Positions 33,636-44,829 of a DNA stretch of 64,000 nucleotides are shown here, piece after piece. The position numbers were made by a program, and so were the translations under genes. Source of the stretch: Spisula solida (lineage: Eukaryota > Mollusca > Bivalvia > Venerida > Mactridae); NCBI GenBank assembly GCA_947247005.1, contig OX365945.1:34464551-34528550 (forward strand), written 5' to 3'. Position 1 is the stretch's first letter. Each line of letters begins with the position of its first letter. Below the pieces are notes generated by a model, which was given only the letters and a program-made list of their open reading frames with translations, was not told where the DNA came from and did no database searches.

Positions 33636-33949
33636 CCGTATTGACCTTGGTCATGTCTGTGTGTTCACATGATTGTTACGTTCGATGTCTTGTTTTACAA
33701 TGGGCGACCTGCCAATCGCTTCCATTGAACATGTTTGTGTTTCACATGAATGTTATGTAAGTTGTCTTTTATGTTGATGTTAACAACATGAATGAAGATT
33801 AATTCGACCATTGAGAGCTTCAGCCTTCTGTTAAATGAACTATAGTCAGTTATAAATCTTATCATAGAACTTTAACTTTATGTAACTACTCAATTCTCTC
33901 TTGTCTTTAGTTATCTGGCAATTTCATTACCCTGTCACAATTGCTTTCA
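33636..33949. other. Conserved non-coding spacer of arm 1
   Basis: Matches arm 2 closely. It contains two related words, 'gtgttcacatgattgttacg' and 'gtttcacatgaatgttatg', but has no ORF. Confidence 0.5.
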
Positions 33950-34740
33950 TTAATGATAATCATGTTTTACATGAGTGTCGTTGGATATCTTTCGTGCTTG
34001 GTGGGTGACGTGGAAGTCGCTAACTGAGTTAATCATGTTTTACTTGAGTGTTGTTGGATATCTTTCGTGCTTGGTGGGTGACGTGGAAGTCGCTAACTGA
34101 GTTAATCATGATTTACAGGAGTGTCGTTGGATATCTTTCGTGCTTGGTGGGGGACGTGGAAGTCGCTAACTGAGTTAATCTTGTTTTACATGAGTGTCGT
34201 TGGATATCTTTCGTGCTTGGTGGGTGACGTGGAAGTCGCTAACTGAGTTAATCTTGTTTTGCATGAGTGTCGTTGGGTATCTTTCGTCCTCGGTGGGTGA
34301 TGCGAAAATCGCTAACTGAGATTTTTTGGTTTTACATAATATTGTTTTTGTGAGCTGTGTGGGTCATGCCATCAGAGATAATCCTATCATTTAAGATGAT
34401 CATTATTATGAGTCACATTTCTGTCGTGTGAATCACATAGCTTTGGCTATTGATTTCATAATCACTTTCATTAATGATAATCATGTTTTACATGAGTGTC
34501 GTTGGATATCTTTTATACTTGGTTGGTGATGCGAACATAACTAACTGAGGTAATCATGTTTTTCATGAGTGTCGTTGGATATCTTTCGTGCTTGGTGGGT
34601 GACGTGGAAGTCGCTAACTGAGGTAATCATGTTTTACATGAGTGTCGTTTGATATCTTTCGTCCTCAGTCGGTGACGTGAACATTGCTTACTGAGATGTT
34701 CATGTTTAACATCAATATCGTTTCTGTGAGCTTTACGAGG
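33950..34740 (+). repeat. 73-bp tandem array (arm 1)
   Basis: The unit is 'atgttttacatgagtgtcgt', 'tggatatctttcgtgcttgg', 'tgggtgacgtggaagtcgct', 'aactgagttaatc'. About nine units are present, split by a non-repeat segment near 34330-34480. The homologous array in arm 2 (50690-51540) is inverted, as expected, and similar in size. Confidence 0.9.
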
Positions 34741-36260
34741 TGATGTTATAATCACTTCTACTAAGATTTTCCAGTATTACAGTCATTACACATTGTTTTA
34801 CTTATCAAAACTACGACTCCAGTTTTTTAGCATTTTGACGGAACAGTTATATAGTACCTTTTTGTTAATTTTGCATTCGTAAGCTCAGAGTAATCATGTG
34901 TCTCATAACAGTTTGAAGCATCGTTTATGCACTGAAAATGTTAAAATTGCCTTCCGAAGCGGGCAAAAAATGGCTGCAATTTTTTTCTAAAACCGTATGG
35001 AAAAGAGTGTCTTCCATCTAGGAGACGAGCAACCATGGAAGACTGATTTTTTTTTATTTAAAGGTTTTTTGGCATAATAAATTTATTCTATAAATATTTA
35101 ATTATAGTTTTATTCTGGTCTTTTACTATGATTGTTATTTATGTTCCACATTTAAAAAATAAAAATAGAATCAAGAACGGTTATCGATTTCTCGGTATCA
35201 AATTCCTGCTACCGGAAGTCAGAAGCAAGAGTCCGTCTACCTAGTGACCATAGAGATCCGGTCTGTCAAAAAAATAACGGCGTTAGCGAATGCAAAACTA
35301 AAACAACAACAATCGTGCGTTTTCGCGACCTTAGGGAATTCCCCTATTATACAGGTGTACATTGTACACATAGACTAAATATACAAACAATTTTGTCAAT
35401 ATAAAGGGGGTGAAATTAAATCAAGACATAGCGAGGCTTCCTTCTTGAAGGTAGTTGTATTAGACTATACAACTACCTGCTTCTTGGAATGCAATGTGAA
35501 TTTCTCTCATGGAGGTTAAAGGACAAGTTACTGCTAGTTAACACAATGAATAAATTATTAATTACATACAATATTCATCACGATACCCTAATTAACTCGC
35601 AAATGCTTTAAAAATAAGTTTTACATTATATAAAACCTTACAGTATAAGCTTTTAAAACAAGCTTTAATGAACAAAATCGATCGAAAATTAAATTAACAT
35701 TTGATGATTTTCGACCATTGATTGATTGAATTTTTATTTGGTAAAAAACGGGATATTTTAAACTTACTTTTACGCGGAACGGATTCTTACTCATCGCTTT
35801 GGATTTAATAATGAGGATATCGTGATGAATATTGTATTAAAAGACAGACATATATCTCTGCTTCATTACAAGCTTTAAATATTTAAAATCGGATAATAGA
35901 TACGAAAATTATGAGGTCTTATATAAAGCAGGGTAGAATTTGACTAGTGCGTTTTACGCTTACCGCGGTAACTTTGTTAATCGATATGTGTGAGCGACAC
36001 CATGTTTACCCCTTTTACATACGTTAATATAGAGTGTCATATACATTTAATTAACATGCGTGATTCACCGTAACTATAAATAGCGCTTATAAGTCTGGTT
36101 GCTGGTCCACTAATAACTGTTACCGACTGAATCGGGAACCAAGCGAAGTGACTACTAAACGACGGTATCCTACGGTGTTGTCCGGTATCAATAGAAAATC
36201 CCGGTATTGATAGTTAATCACGCTGTATAGTACATTAATTTGTAAATTATGTTGTATAAT
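34741..36260. other. Conserved non-coding part of arm 1
   Basis: Matches arm 2 nearly base for base. A block at about 34885-35060 ('tcgtttatgcactgaaaatg', 'ccttccgaagcgggcaaaaa') has a third, diverged copy at 43355-43540. I see no intact ORF. Confidence 0.6.
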
Positions 36261-36458
36261 TTAAACATGCCTGAGGCGGGGGATTAACTTATTATAGATA
36301 TCACCCACTGAGTATTTTTTTCTTGAAAAAAAGCTCTTAGTTTCCTTCCAACATGCTTTGTGATTTTTGTTATTCACACGTGATCGAACTTTATCATCAA
36401 CAAAACTACGGCATAAACATCTGTGTGGTATTTGGTTCGTTTTTCCATTCGTTTTCAT
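36261..36458 (-). CDS. Small antisense ORF conserved in both arms (arm 1 copy)
   Basis: An ORF of 65 codons plus stop from the first ATG ('MKTNGKTNQIPHRCLCR..'); upstream codons are open but lack an ATG. It is Lys/Arg-rich with two nearby Cys (CLC) and ends 'NKLIPRLRHV'. The translation is identical in arm 2 (48924-49121). It runs opposite to the Helitron genes. I do not recognise a family, and it may be a chance ORF. Confidence 0.35.
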   Translation of the reverse strand: MKTNGKTNQIPHRCLCRSFVDDKVRSRVNNKNHKACWKETKSFFSRKKYSVGDIYNKLIPRLRHV

Positions 36459-36501
36459 CAAATGCGAACTAATTTCAGGCAATTTAAGTAATAGTAGTGT
36501 T

Positions 36502-36533
36502 AATTCTATAGGGTATTAATACCCTATAGAATT
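36502..36533. repeat. 32-bp perfect palindrome (arm 1)
   Basis: 'aattctatagggtatt' is followed at once by its exact reverse complement, with no loop. The same palindrome is at 48849-48880. It sits about 45 bases upstream of the antisense small ORF. Confidence 0.9.
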
Positions 36534-36929
36534 TTTGATGTAAAAATACTAAATAACTACAAAATGCCGATGTTTCACAAGTTATTTTAGATGTCAGTAT
36601 GGTTGTTTATGACATATGCAGGCAACTGTATCACAATTACGCGAATATTTGACAATTTTATTTTATTTTTACTATACACAAAAACGTGAGGCAGTCCCTT
36701 TAAACCACGTATAGTTTATGAAGTCACAATGAATTCAGAAAAAAATATTCTTATTGGAAACTAAATATGTTTTGATCAGGTAATTAATTGACAGTCTGAT
36801 AAAATTTATTATGTTTTATGCTGTAAGTAAACTACCAAAATCCTAGAATCATAAAGAGACTTATTTAAACCAGTAATTTGTAAACAAACATGGCGGTCGC
36901 CGTAAATTTGAACATTTTCAATTTACATA

Positions 36930-37030
36930 TTAATTGGTTAAATATTTCATTGGGATTTGATTTCGTGGTTTAGTTCATCCACGCAATCCACGAAATTTAA
37001 TCCCCCACGAAAATTAATGATTTTACAGTA
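36930..37030 (-). mobile_element. Half MITE forming the outer edge of arm 1
   Basis: 'ccacgaaatttaatccccca' and 'cgaaaattaatgattttaca'-g end at a TA. This is one TIR of the same family as the complete 218-bp MITE at 59226-59443. The second TIR is not present nearby. Confidence 0.7.
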
Positions 37031-37914
37031 ATAATGTTTCATTCATTTATAATGTGCTTGTAATTGAATACATGTATGCCTATTTGCGAGGGCTGCACGC
37101 TACATGTACTTACGTGGTTTACTTCATATCATCCAACCAGCACGTGTTTATTAGAACGTTTTGTGCGTCCATATAGAAATGCATGTGTAGACGAAATTAT
37201 TGTTAAACAATAAATATAAATTAATAGATCTAGATTTATTACACACTACTTATATACTCAGCGTCAATGAATGAAAAGTTACCATCCTATCAATTGACTC
37301 TTATATTTAAACTTCACCAGCTCGAAGTTCAGTTGTACATATTGTCTCATCTTTCCACTCGGACACAATTACAGCCTTTTCGGGGCCTGCCATCTGACGG
37401 TGTCTTGTCAGCTCCACATCTCCTATACCCTTGGTCCGATTTTAATGAAACTTCATCGGAGTGATCAGCATGGAGTCTTTTCCAGTCATCAAGGGATTTT
37501 GAAATAACTTTGGAAAAATGATAATTACACCTTTTTTCATGTCCAAGACCTTGTTCCAAGGTCAAGGTCACAGCTGTCAAAAAATAAACGGGGTGTATTT
37601 TGCATCTGTTCCATTACTCTACCATTCATCCAGCGATTTTCATATCACTTGGCATAAATGTTAGACGGATTTGTCATGCACAAGACCTAGCAACAAGGTC
37701 ATACTTATAGGTTTTTTTATTGTATATGGCAAGGATGTGTCTTTACTGACAGAACAAAAGCAGGGCTATCCGTGTTGTTCAGACACATTTACAGTTTTGG
37801 TTTGGAACACCACTTTTTCTGTCAGATTGAACACTAAAACATTACGGCTTCCGTTTGATGCCTTGTATCAACCATTTTTCTTGTTCATAAATGTCCTTAA
37901 TTTTTTTTGGTAGT
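37031..37914. other. Start of inter-arm spacer, no gene seen
   Basis: Non-palindromic unique sequence. Two opposing ORFs at 37267-37580 overlap and have no domains. 'aagaccttgttccaaggtca' near 37544 is a local inverted repeat. Confidence 0.45.
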
Positions 37915-38450
37915 ATAGATAGTAAGAAGGGGAAGAGTTAGGAGGACAGTCGTTTAGAAGATAGGTTGTGATTGTAGCGAGTAAGAAAGAAAAGCAAGAG
38001 AAAGATAATTAGAAAGGTTATGGGTTCGGGGAATTTACACAATATCACTACTTGGGTTATGCGAGTTATGAAAACTTCTGTTATTTTCTGTTACAGATGT
38101 GTAATCTATTTTTGAATTGTGCGATTGTTTGTTCTAGTTTTTTCCGATAGTTGATGTATTCTTTAAATGACTGAATTGTCGGTGTGTGTTTATTGCATTT
38201 ACATTTAAATATGAAATATTTTGAAAGCAGTATAATGTAGTTAGTAATAAGCCCATCTTCTTCTGTATTTGTTATAATCGAATGCTTTTTGGAAATCGCA
38301 AAAGAATATGAGACCGGGTTAATTGTTAAGTTGCATTTTTTCTATTGTTTCAATAATTGTTCTACATTCTCTCCTATATATCTTCCCTTGATGAACCCAG
38401 CTTGATTTTCATTAACTATACTGTCTACAACCTTTTTTATTTAAGAAATA
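37915..38450 (-). pseudogene. L1/Tx1-like LINE fragment, RT piece fused to C-terminus
   Basis: Minus-strand reading: 'VVDSIVNENQAGFIKGRYIG' (RT motif region) and 'PGLIFFCDFQKAFD' (RT motif A). The sequence then jumps, by internal deletion, to the C-terminus 'EDGLITNYIILLSKYFIFK' and 'FKEYINYRKKLEQTIAQFK'. The C-terminal part matches the fragment at 44830-45265. It belongs with the EN fragment at 39125-40315, from which it is split by an insertion. Confidence 0.75.
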
Positions 38451-39124
38451 AAAATCTGTTCGCGTATTTTGTCGGTGAATAAAACATGGGCAGGAGTTCG
38501 GATGCGGAAAAATTAAATCACGAGTGCGTAGCACGAGTGATTTAATTTTCCGCATTCGAACGAGTGTCCGTGTTTTATTTACCGACAAAATACAAGAACA
38601 GAGTTTTTATTTCGATTCTAAATACGATCATATCCCGCACTATTTAACTGCGCGCGTTCCATTTTCACCCATTTGACATTGAACATAATTCCACGCTGAA
38701 ATTGAGTGGCTTATATTAGCTGGTACAATTACCGCCCTCGTTAATGCAAACGACCTTCGTAATTTTCTGAAGGAAAAAAACATTTTAAACATTTAAACAA
38801 TTTTAATAACACAAGTATAGTGTATCTATGTCATGAAATGAAAAATATAAATGAATTGATTATCAGAATTTTTTATGAATCTTAATTTCGAGAGTATATT
38901 GGAGTTTCTAAAAATAGATGCGTAATAGCTGTAACACTTGATTCTCGTGAAACTCGCGGTCCGTTAAAGCTTTACTATAAAGTTTACGTTCATTCATTCA
39001 TAAATAGGTCATGTGTTACGGGGCGTAAATTGTAACAGCCGATTTGTTACCATGTTTTATGGGGGTAATAAAACATGGTTAGGTCGGCTCTATGTTTAAT
39101 GGATTAATCCGCGGATAGTGTTAG
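38451..39124. mobile_element. Insertion splitting the LINE, with a long hairpin
   Basis: LINE protein sequence breaks off at 'VIDNRF' on one side and resumes at 'KKVVDSIVNENQ' on the other. Between them is about 670 bp without LINE similarity. It contains a strong hairpin at 38465-38592 ('tattttgtcggtgaataaaa' facing 'ttttatttaccgacaaaata') around 'gagtgcgtagcacgag'. A second small palindrome lies near 39050-39085. Exact termini and TSD are not resolved. Confidence 0.6.
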
Positions 39125-40315
39125 AATCTATTATCAATGACTTTAGAGGTAATTTTGTAATCGACGTTTAATAGTGATATTGGTCTCCAATTATTAATTG
39201 ACCAAGGATCTTTATTTTTCTAGGTATTAATGTTATGATACTCTCGGTTTGAAGTTCTGTTTATTTCCCTATGTCGTAAGAATGATTTAGTGAGTTAACA
39301 AGGAATGTTTTAATATCGTTCCAAAATATCTTATAGAATTCGACAGATAACCCGTCTGAACCAGCATAAAAGTTTTTACAGTATGATAAAATATCATTGC
39401 TGTTTGTAGCTATCGTGTCGTTATCAGTTCTCAGTTGGTGCATGGTTTTACTTTCAGCTCTTTTGCGTTCCAGATTTGCAAAATATTTAGTATTTTTCCA
39501 CCCCTTCAATCCATTCGGCACGTAATCTTAAAATAATGCCTTTAATATTTTCTTCAGCTATATCTTTTAATGTTTTTTGTAGGTTAAGTAGTTCGTTATG
39601 TAGGTTTTCACTACTTGGTTCGGAGCAGATGTCACGTTCTATTCTTTCAATATTTTGTTGTAGTTTTAATTCATTTTCTTTGTTTATTTTTTGTAGTTTA
39701 CTTGAATATCTAATGGCTTCGTTCCGGACTGTGCCTTTAACTAGTTCCCATAAAGTATTTGGGGTTGAATCCTTTATATTAGCTGTTTCATTAATTGTCT
39801 GTTTGACTTTTGTTTGGAAATCTGTATTTAACAGTATTGAGTTATTTATTTTGAAGACTCCTCGTCCACGTTCTGTTGACTTAAGTTCAAGATCAAATGT
39901 AACAACGAAGTGGTCGGATTTAAAGCCCATTTTAATATCGCAATCTTTCACGTGATTTCAGATGTTGGACGATACATGTACTAAGAAATAATCTATTCTA
40001 CTCTACAATATATTGGTGGTTTATGATTAGATTGCCTTGTAAAGTGTTTCGAATCGGGATGCTTTAGTCTCCAAATATCGTATAGATAATTATTTTCCTT
40101 GAGCTCTTGGATTCTTTTTTAATTTCCTGTGTGTGGTTTTGTTACCGTTTAGTTTGTCAATATTTACATCAATTATTGTGTTGAAGTCACCACCGATTAC
40201 AAACGTTACATCACTATTATCTATAAGTATGTTTTCTAAAATATTTAATAGTTCCTCGTCATCTTTATTTGGTCCGTATATGTTTACTAAAAGTAGGTTT
40301 TTACTGTCGATCTAC
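39125..40315 (-). pseudogene. L1/Tx1-like LINE fragment: endonuclease to early RT
   Basis: Minus reading: 'LLLVNIYGPNKDDEELLNIL', 'FVIGGDFNTIIDVNIDKLNG' (APE endonuclease), 'DCDIKMGFKSDHFVVTFDL' (SDH motif), a Lys/Glu-rich linker, 'GWKNTKYFANLERKRAES', and 'NNWRPISLLNVDYKITSKVI' (RT start). Several frameshifts and stops are present, so it is dead. It is 5'-truncated at about 40315, some 90 bases downstream of the predicted peptide gene's stop codon. Confidence 0.8.
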
Positions 40316-40407
40316 CAAAGTCACTTATACTAATTTAGAAAACAATGTCGTAATGGTATTCCAATATAACTTCTCCGCCATTGTAGGATCATCAACGATT
40401 TGAGTAT

Positions 40408-40483
40408 TTAATTTTCTTCATTTGCAGATTCGTCAACCTTTTTATAACCCCTCTTGTGTCGTAAATATTCATCTTGTGCTGCA
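40408..40483 (-). CDS. Putative secreted peptide precursor, exon 2
   Basis: This exon is preceded on the minus strand by 'tttattttcag', a good 3' splice site. Joined to exon 1 (phase 2, CA+T = His), it reads 'AAQDEYLRHKRGYKKVDESA' then 'NEEN' and a TAA at 40410-40408. It has a Lys-Arg dibasic site and an acidic tail. The related exon at 60957-60882 keeps the same frame pattern (SQDAFVRQKREYKEVDGAFN then DET and TAA), as do their 3' UTRs. Conserved frame and processing site support a real exon. Confidence 0.6.
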
Positions 40484-42395
40484 CTGAAAATAAACATTTA
40501 GTTTATAAAACAGGTCTTTAACGAACACAACAATGCGCAAATTGTCAATGTGCGATATTTTCATTTCGATCAATGCGTTTATATATATATTGGCATCCAA
40601 AGCAAAGTACCAAAGAGCGAACTGTCTTACCAATAGACAGATTCGTCCGTCCAATTCATTCGAACGGATGATGTAGCTCACAAACATAGTGGCCATTTAT
40701 TGACAGAACGTCACTAGATTTATGCTTGTTTGGTCCTCATTCAGATTCCTATTTTTACAAACAAACGCACGGGGCTTGTTTTAAGTATATTTTAAAGCTA
40801 CAAAGCGAATTTTGTAAACCTTATTCTTCTGCTGGGCCAATATCAAAAGATTTCCTAAATTCCTATACTAGTATTCTCTAAAACCGCAGGCCGGAAAATC
40901 ATACCTGTTTTATAAATACGAAAATTCTGTCCGTTTCAAATCGCCGTCAACGGTGGATTTTTGCATAACTAGGTCAAATATTTTAATAAGTAATTCGGAC
41001 ATCATTTAGCCGAACTAAATTCAATTTCAAGGATGAGTTTGAAAAACTCAAAGGGATTTAGATGATAAAGCTATTACAATTGAGACTTATTCAATGCCAT
41101 TTCGTGTGCTTTAGGTAATATATGTAATAAAAAAACCTATGAAAACCCGTAGTATACCGGCTGTTATACAATGGATTGGAGTTCTGACGTTAGAAATTAA
41201 CCACGAAGGCCATAGGCATGTGTCGTTAATAACAAAGCGTCAGAACTACGGTTTTTTATTATTTTATTTCGATTCTAACTTGATTTAAGCGCGCAATTAT
41301 ATATTAAGCCAGTGTAACTTTGCGAGAGTATGGTGTTTACTTTACTTGTTTATCGGCATGACGTCATAAAAAACGACGTGACGTCACTTCCATTGGTATA
41401 TATCAAACGTTATACAACGCTATGTTTGTTCTTTGTCTATATAGGCAAACTCGATGGTCATGGTAGAGTAGGTGTTTTATATATAGGCGATGCTGTACAT
41501 AATATATTACGCAAATGACGTCCAAATGAATTTAACGTAAATGGACGTCGGATATTTAAAACATAATAGCAGAAACACATTTTTCAATAGAATCAATTCA
41601 CGATATGAAAATGTTAATGCCAGTATTGGTTTTATATCGAAAGCTTACAATTCAGCAATAAAAAGGTAATTAGATCTACATGTATCTCATAAACATATTG
41701 ACGTGTGCTTGTGTGGTATTCTTGTATCAATTTTGTAAAGCATCAACATTTTATATGTTAACTTCGTTTGTGCTGTGTGTCTCAATCCTTAACTAAACAC
41801 GACGTATTTTCATCTCCGATCTAGCGCGCACGTCATTTGCTTATTTCTACGTTTTACGACCTTGAGGTCATGTTTTCTTTGGCTGCCACGAATCCATGTC
41901 CGGGGATACATCGCCGTAAAAATGAGTCGTATCTAAATGATTATTTCACTCAAAAAGTGTGCACTTAAAACATTCCTTGAGTAAATAACACTCGACAACA
42001 TCATTGAATGAAATATATGCAGGTATGAAATAAAAACAGAACTTTACTAAAGGTTTACATGGTACTTGACATCATCAGTCATACAGTCGACTTTTATGTA
42101 CATTTGTATACTGCCGATTTCATATTTCAAAGATGCATTCAGACAATTTCTTACCAAGTCAATGTATACCAATGTTCAACCGAATAAGGCTCGCATCTAA
42201 GCTCTAATATTCGTAGGGTGAAACAAATATTTCTCCGAATATTGCTTACATATAAAAAATAAGCGATATTCGTAGTGTGAATGCCATATTCGTTCGACGC
42301 GAGCCAAATTCGGTTCTACATACCAGGCTTATAAACAATTGAAATTGATATAACGTCGACAATATAAAATATGTAGAACAAATGAAATCACTTAC
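40484..42395 (-). other. Predicted intron of the peptide gene
   Basis: A 1.9 kb AT-rich segment bounded by donor 'gtaagt' (42395-42390) and acceptor 'ttttcag' (ending 40484). It contains the hairpin element at 41125-41260. A 62-codon + ORF at 41330-41518 shows no domain. Confidence 0.5.
41125..41260. repeat. Short hairpin element in the intron
   Basis: 'gttctgacgttagaaattaa' faces 'ttaataacaaagcgtcagaa'-c across a short loop 'ccacgaaggccataggcatg'. An outer pair 'aataaaaaaac' and 'ggttttttatt' lies around it. It resembles the hairpins at 38465 and 44116 in having an AT-rich stem with a GC-rich loop. Confidence 0.6.
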
Positions 42396-42559
42396 TGGAA
42401 GTTTTCTTCTATTAGAAAGTCAACATCATCTGCAATAGATCGTTTTTTGCCTCCGCCACCTTGGCGATAGCCGGGATAGTTAAAACCCTCCGTCTCAGAA
42501 ATAGTAAACATCATTATCATTAATATCAACAAAGAACTTCCTAGGAATGAAACATTCAT
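42396..42559 (-). CDS. Putative secreted peptide precursor, exon 1 (signal peptide, amidation/cleavage site)
   Basis: The ATG at 42559 starts a strong signal peptide (residues 1 to about 25, core 'LLILMIMMFTIS'). Next comes a Tyr/Gly-rich stretch 'GFNYPGYRQGGG' directly before 'GKKRS', the classic site for dibasic cleavage and C-terminal amidation. The acidic spacer 'SIADDVDFLIEENF' follows, and a consensus splice donor 'gtaagt' after codon 54 plus two bases. With exon 2 the precursor is 79 residues with two processing sites, the usual design of a neuropeptide or peptide-hormone precursor. I do not recognise the peptide family. No other Met is needed; a 5' UTR exon may exist upstream. Confidence 0.65.
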
Positions 42560-43354
42560 AGTTGCGATATGACAGACAGACTAATATAAGCTAAAACTTT
42601 TCGGGTGTTTGGCAATGTTCACAAATGCATACAATGTAAATATTTTAACCCGTCAGAAAGATATGATCAAATAAAATGTTTAGTGAACCAATCCCTACCA
42701 AGATGTTAAGATTTGTTTTGAATATGTTCGCAACATGAACATTAACGCGTTTAAACGTAGAAGCATCCATCCATACATACTAATATACATGTAAATATAG
42801 TAAACACTTAGTGTTGATAACTTACACGTTTGCGTATTTCACATTTCAATTTTAATACTTATTCGATTATTAACAAGTAAACGGGTAAAACTATCGGCTT
42901 TGTTTACAAGAAAACCACCTCTGGGAGCAGTTCGTACGGATTGATACATCCGAACATATCTAAATTGATAAACATTGCGCATGTATTAGAGGCAGCATTT
43001 TACATTAAATATACATTATTTTCTTAAGACATTATACACAAAATAATACATACATTCATACTTAAAATAATAGCGGACAATACGCAGGCCGCAAGGCCTG
43101 CGGATGTCGTTCCGCTTTACGATAACACGTGTGCACGTGGTTTGGTGAGAGTTTGAATTCACTAATGGATCTAAACATTTGTGTTAAAATCCCGCACTGA
43201 AGCAAAGATACTAGAAAATGGCTGCTAATAGAATAACAAAAAAAAATTAAAATGCGATATTCGGCAGCTCATAAATTTTCTTTTATTTTTTAATGATGTT
43301 TAAAAATATTCCAAAAACTAGCGTAGGCCCCTGTCTAGAAAAGAAAAGATAATA
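42560..43354. other. Upstream flank of the peptide gene
   Basis: On the minus strand this is the upstream region and could hold the promoter. I cannot identify a TATA box with confidence. A GC-rich palindrome 'gcaggccgcaaggcctgc' lies at 43084-43101. Confidence 0.4.
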
Positions 43355-43540
43355 ATTATCAGTCTTCCATGGTTGCTATGCAACCAATCTTTTTATATGG
43401 GGAGGGCTATTTCCTAAATGTTTGGACACAAAAAAGGCAGCCATTTTTTTGCCCACTTCGGAAGGAAATTTTAACATTTTCAGTGCATAAACGATGCTAC
43501 AAATTGTTATGAGACACATGATTACTCTGAGATAACGAAG
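43355..43540 (-). repeat. Third, diverged copy of a block from the Helitron-like arms
   Basis: On + it shares 'cagtcttccatggttgct', 'cttcggaagg', 'attttaacattttcagtgca', 'taaacgatgct' and 'gttatgagacacatgattac' with arm 2 (50370-50540), and the reverse complement with arm 1 (34885-35060). It has its own 30-base differences in the middle. The 67-codon ORF across it is interrupted in the arms, so coding is doubtful. Confidence 0.75.
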
Positions 43541-44115
43541 TAAGTCGAGCGGGAATCGTTCATATGCGCGAAATATCAACCAATCTTAAGAAAATCTAAT
43601 GAAAAAGACACAAGTTTCGGTTATTTCCCATCGCAAAGTTTGCAATACAATTAATTAAAGTTCGTTTCGGGTATTTACGTATCTAGACCGGACGGTGATA
43701 ATCCACATCGTAGTTGTAGGTTATTGTAAAGAAAGTAAAACAAATGCATTTTCGTAATTCCTCGCCGAGATGTAATTAAAAAATCCCTCCAAAATCGTCA
43801 AAGAATATTCGCGGGATGAAGGTCGCGAAAACTAATTACATGTTGTTGTTGTCGTTATTGGATACAATAAAACCCGTAATTTTCCGTCTAAATCTCTTTT
43901 ATGTTGTGACGATTTGCAGGGTTTATTTAACGAAAAAAGGTGATTAAGATGTTTGATATTTAATCGTAATATGATTAATTGAAATGAAAATAGCCTTTTC
44001 TTTTGAACAAAAGTACTATCTGGTATGCTCATGCAACCCATTAAAAAAAGATAAAATATCAAATAAGGCCTAGAAATCAGTTGTTATCTGTGTTTATATC
44101 TAATTATGTTATAGT
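43541..44115. other. No gene seen
   Basis: Unique AT-rich DNA. The minus ORF at 43832-44062 has no domain. Confidence 0.45.
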
Positions 44116-44212
44116 TAGAACATATTAAGTAAATTTTAATGATTAAAAAGGACGGAGCGAGCGAAGCGAAGCGAGGCCTTTTTAGTCATTAAAATTTACT
44201 TAATATGTTCTA
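44116..44212. repeat. Hairpin element with GCGAAGCGAAGCGAG loop
   Basis: 'tagaacatattaagtaaatt' plus 'ttaatga' faces 'tcattaaaatttacttaata' plus 'tgttcta'. The apex 'gacggagcgagcgaagcgaa' plus 'gcgagg' is flanked by 'aaaaag' and 'cttttt'. The stem is about 37 bp and nearly perfect. Confidence 0.85.
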
Positions 44213-44829
44213 AATAACTTAGAATATAACATTCTGCATTCTAATTGGCCGATAGAAATTAGCGCCTACGCAAGACGCCAAGTCTGTTAAGAGAAAATTT
44301 TAATGATTAAATTTTCATTTAACCACGAAAATGCGGCGTTTTCATTGGCTCATAATGTAGGTTATATTCTAATCATTTTTAAATTAGTTACCCCTGAATT
44401 AAGTAGACCTAGAATTAAACAAATTGAAAAACATGTATTATTCGTGTTCATTCGGACTGACAAACGATAGCAGGTTTGTATCGTCTTTCGTTACTTTGTA
44501 CCCAATATTTCGTATCAATTAAACCGCTATCGCGCGCTTTCTTGTGCAACGAACCGCTTCGATAGGTTGCATAGACGTAGGAAAGCGCTCGGTAGCGCCT
44601 TTTGGAAACGGCTTGCTCCAGATTCGTAACTTCGTAACCAAACAATTTTTTGTGAAGTTATGCATCACCAAAAAATCCAGTACTAGATGAGCATGTTACA
44701 AATAATGTAGGACAACTGACATAGTCCGCTACATATGCTGTGCATTAGTTCATATTACTTGCACATAATATAGTCCAACTATATAAAGTGGTTACCTAAT
44801 ATTGCATAAATGTTTGTGTATGCCGTTAT
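44213..44829. other. No gene seen
   Basis: The segment 44213-44385 keeps weak similarity to the preceding hairpin ('attttaatgattaaattttc') and may be part of the same element. The minus ORF at 44448-44645 has no recognised domain. Confidence 0.4.

Larger units (their letters stand above)
24974..37030 (+). mobile_element. Helitron-like unit, arm 1 of a large inverted repeat
   Basis: This segment matches 48352-59226 in reverse complement almost end to end. It starts 'tagctaatcaaaaattgaag' and ends 'aattaatgattttacagta'. Both arms have a TA dinucleotide at each outer edge. Gene order is OTU protease, Rep, helicase, SGNH-like ORF, which matches an OTU-bearing Helitron (Helentron-like) with an extra ORF. 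Coding parts are frameshifted but carry almost no nonsense changes. Relative to arm 2 it has a private 952-bp MITE in the helicase and a longer 47-bp array. Canonical Helitron termini could not be fixed by eye. Confidence 0.85.

Noticed and set aside
43376..43579. 67-codon minus ORF as a gene
   Set aside because: The homologous block in both Helitron arms contains a stop within this frame, so coding is not conserved.
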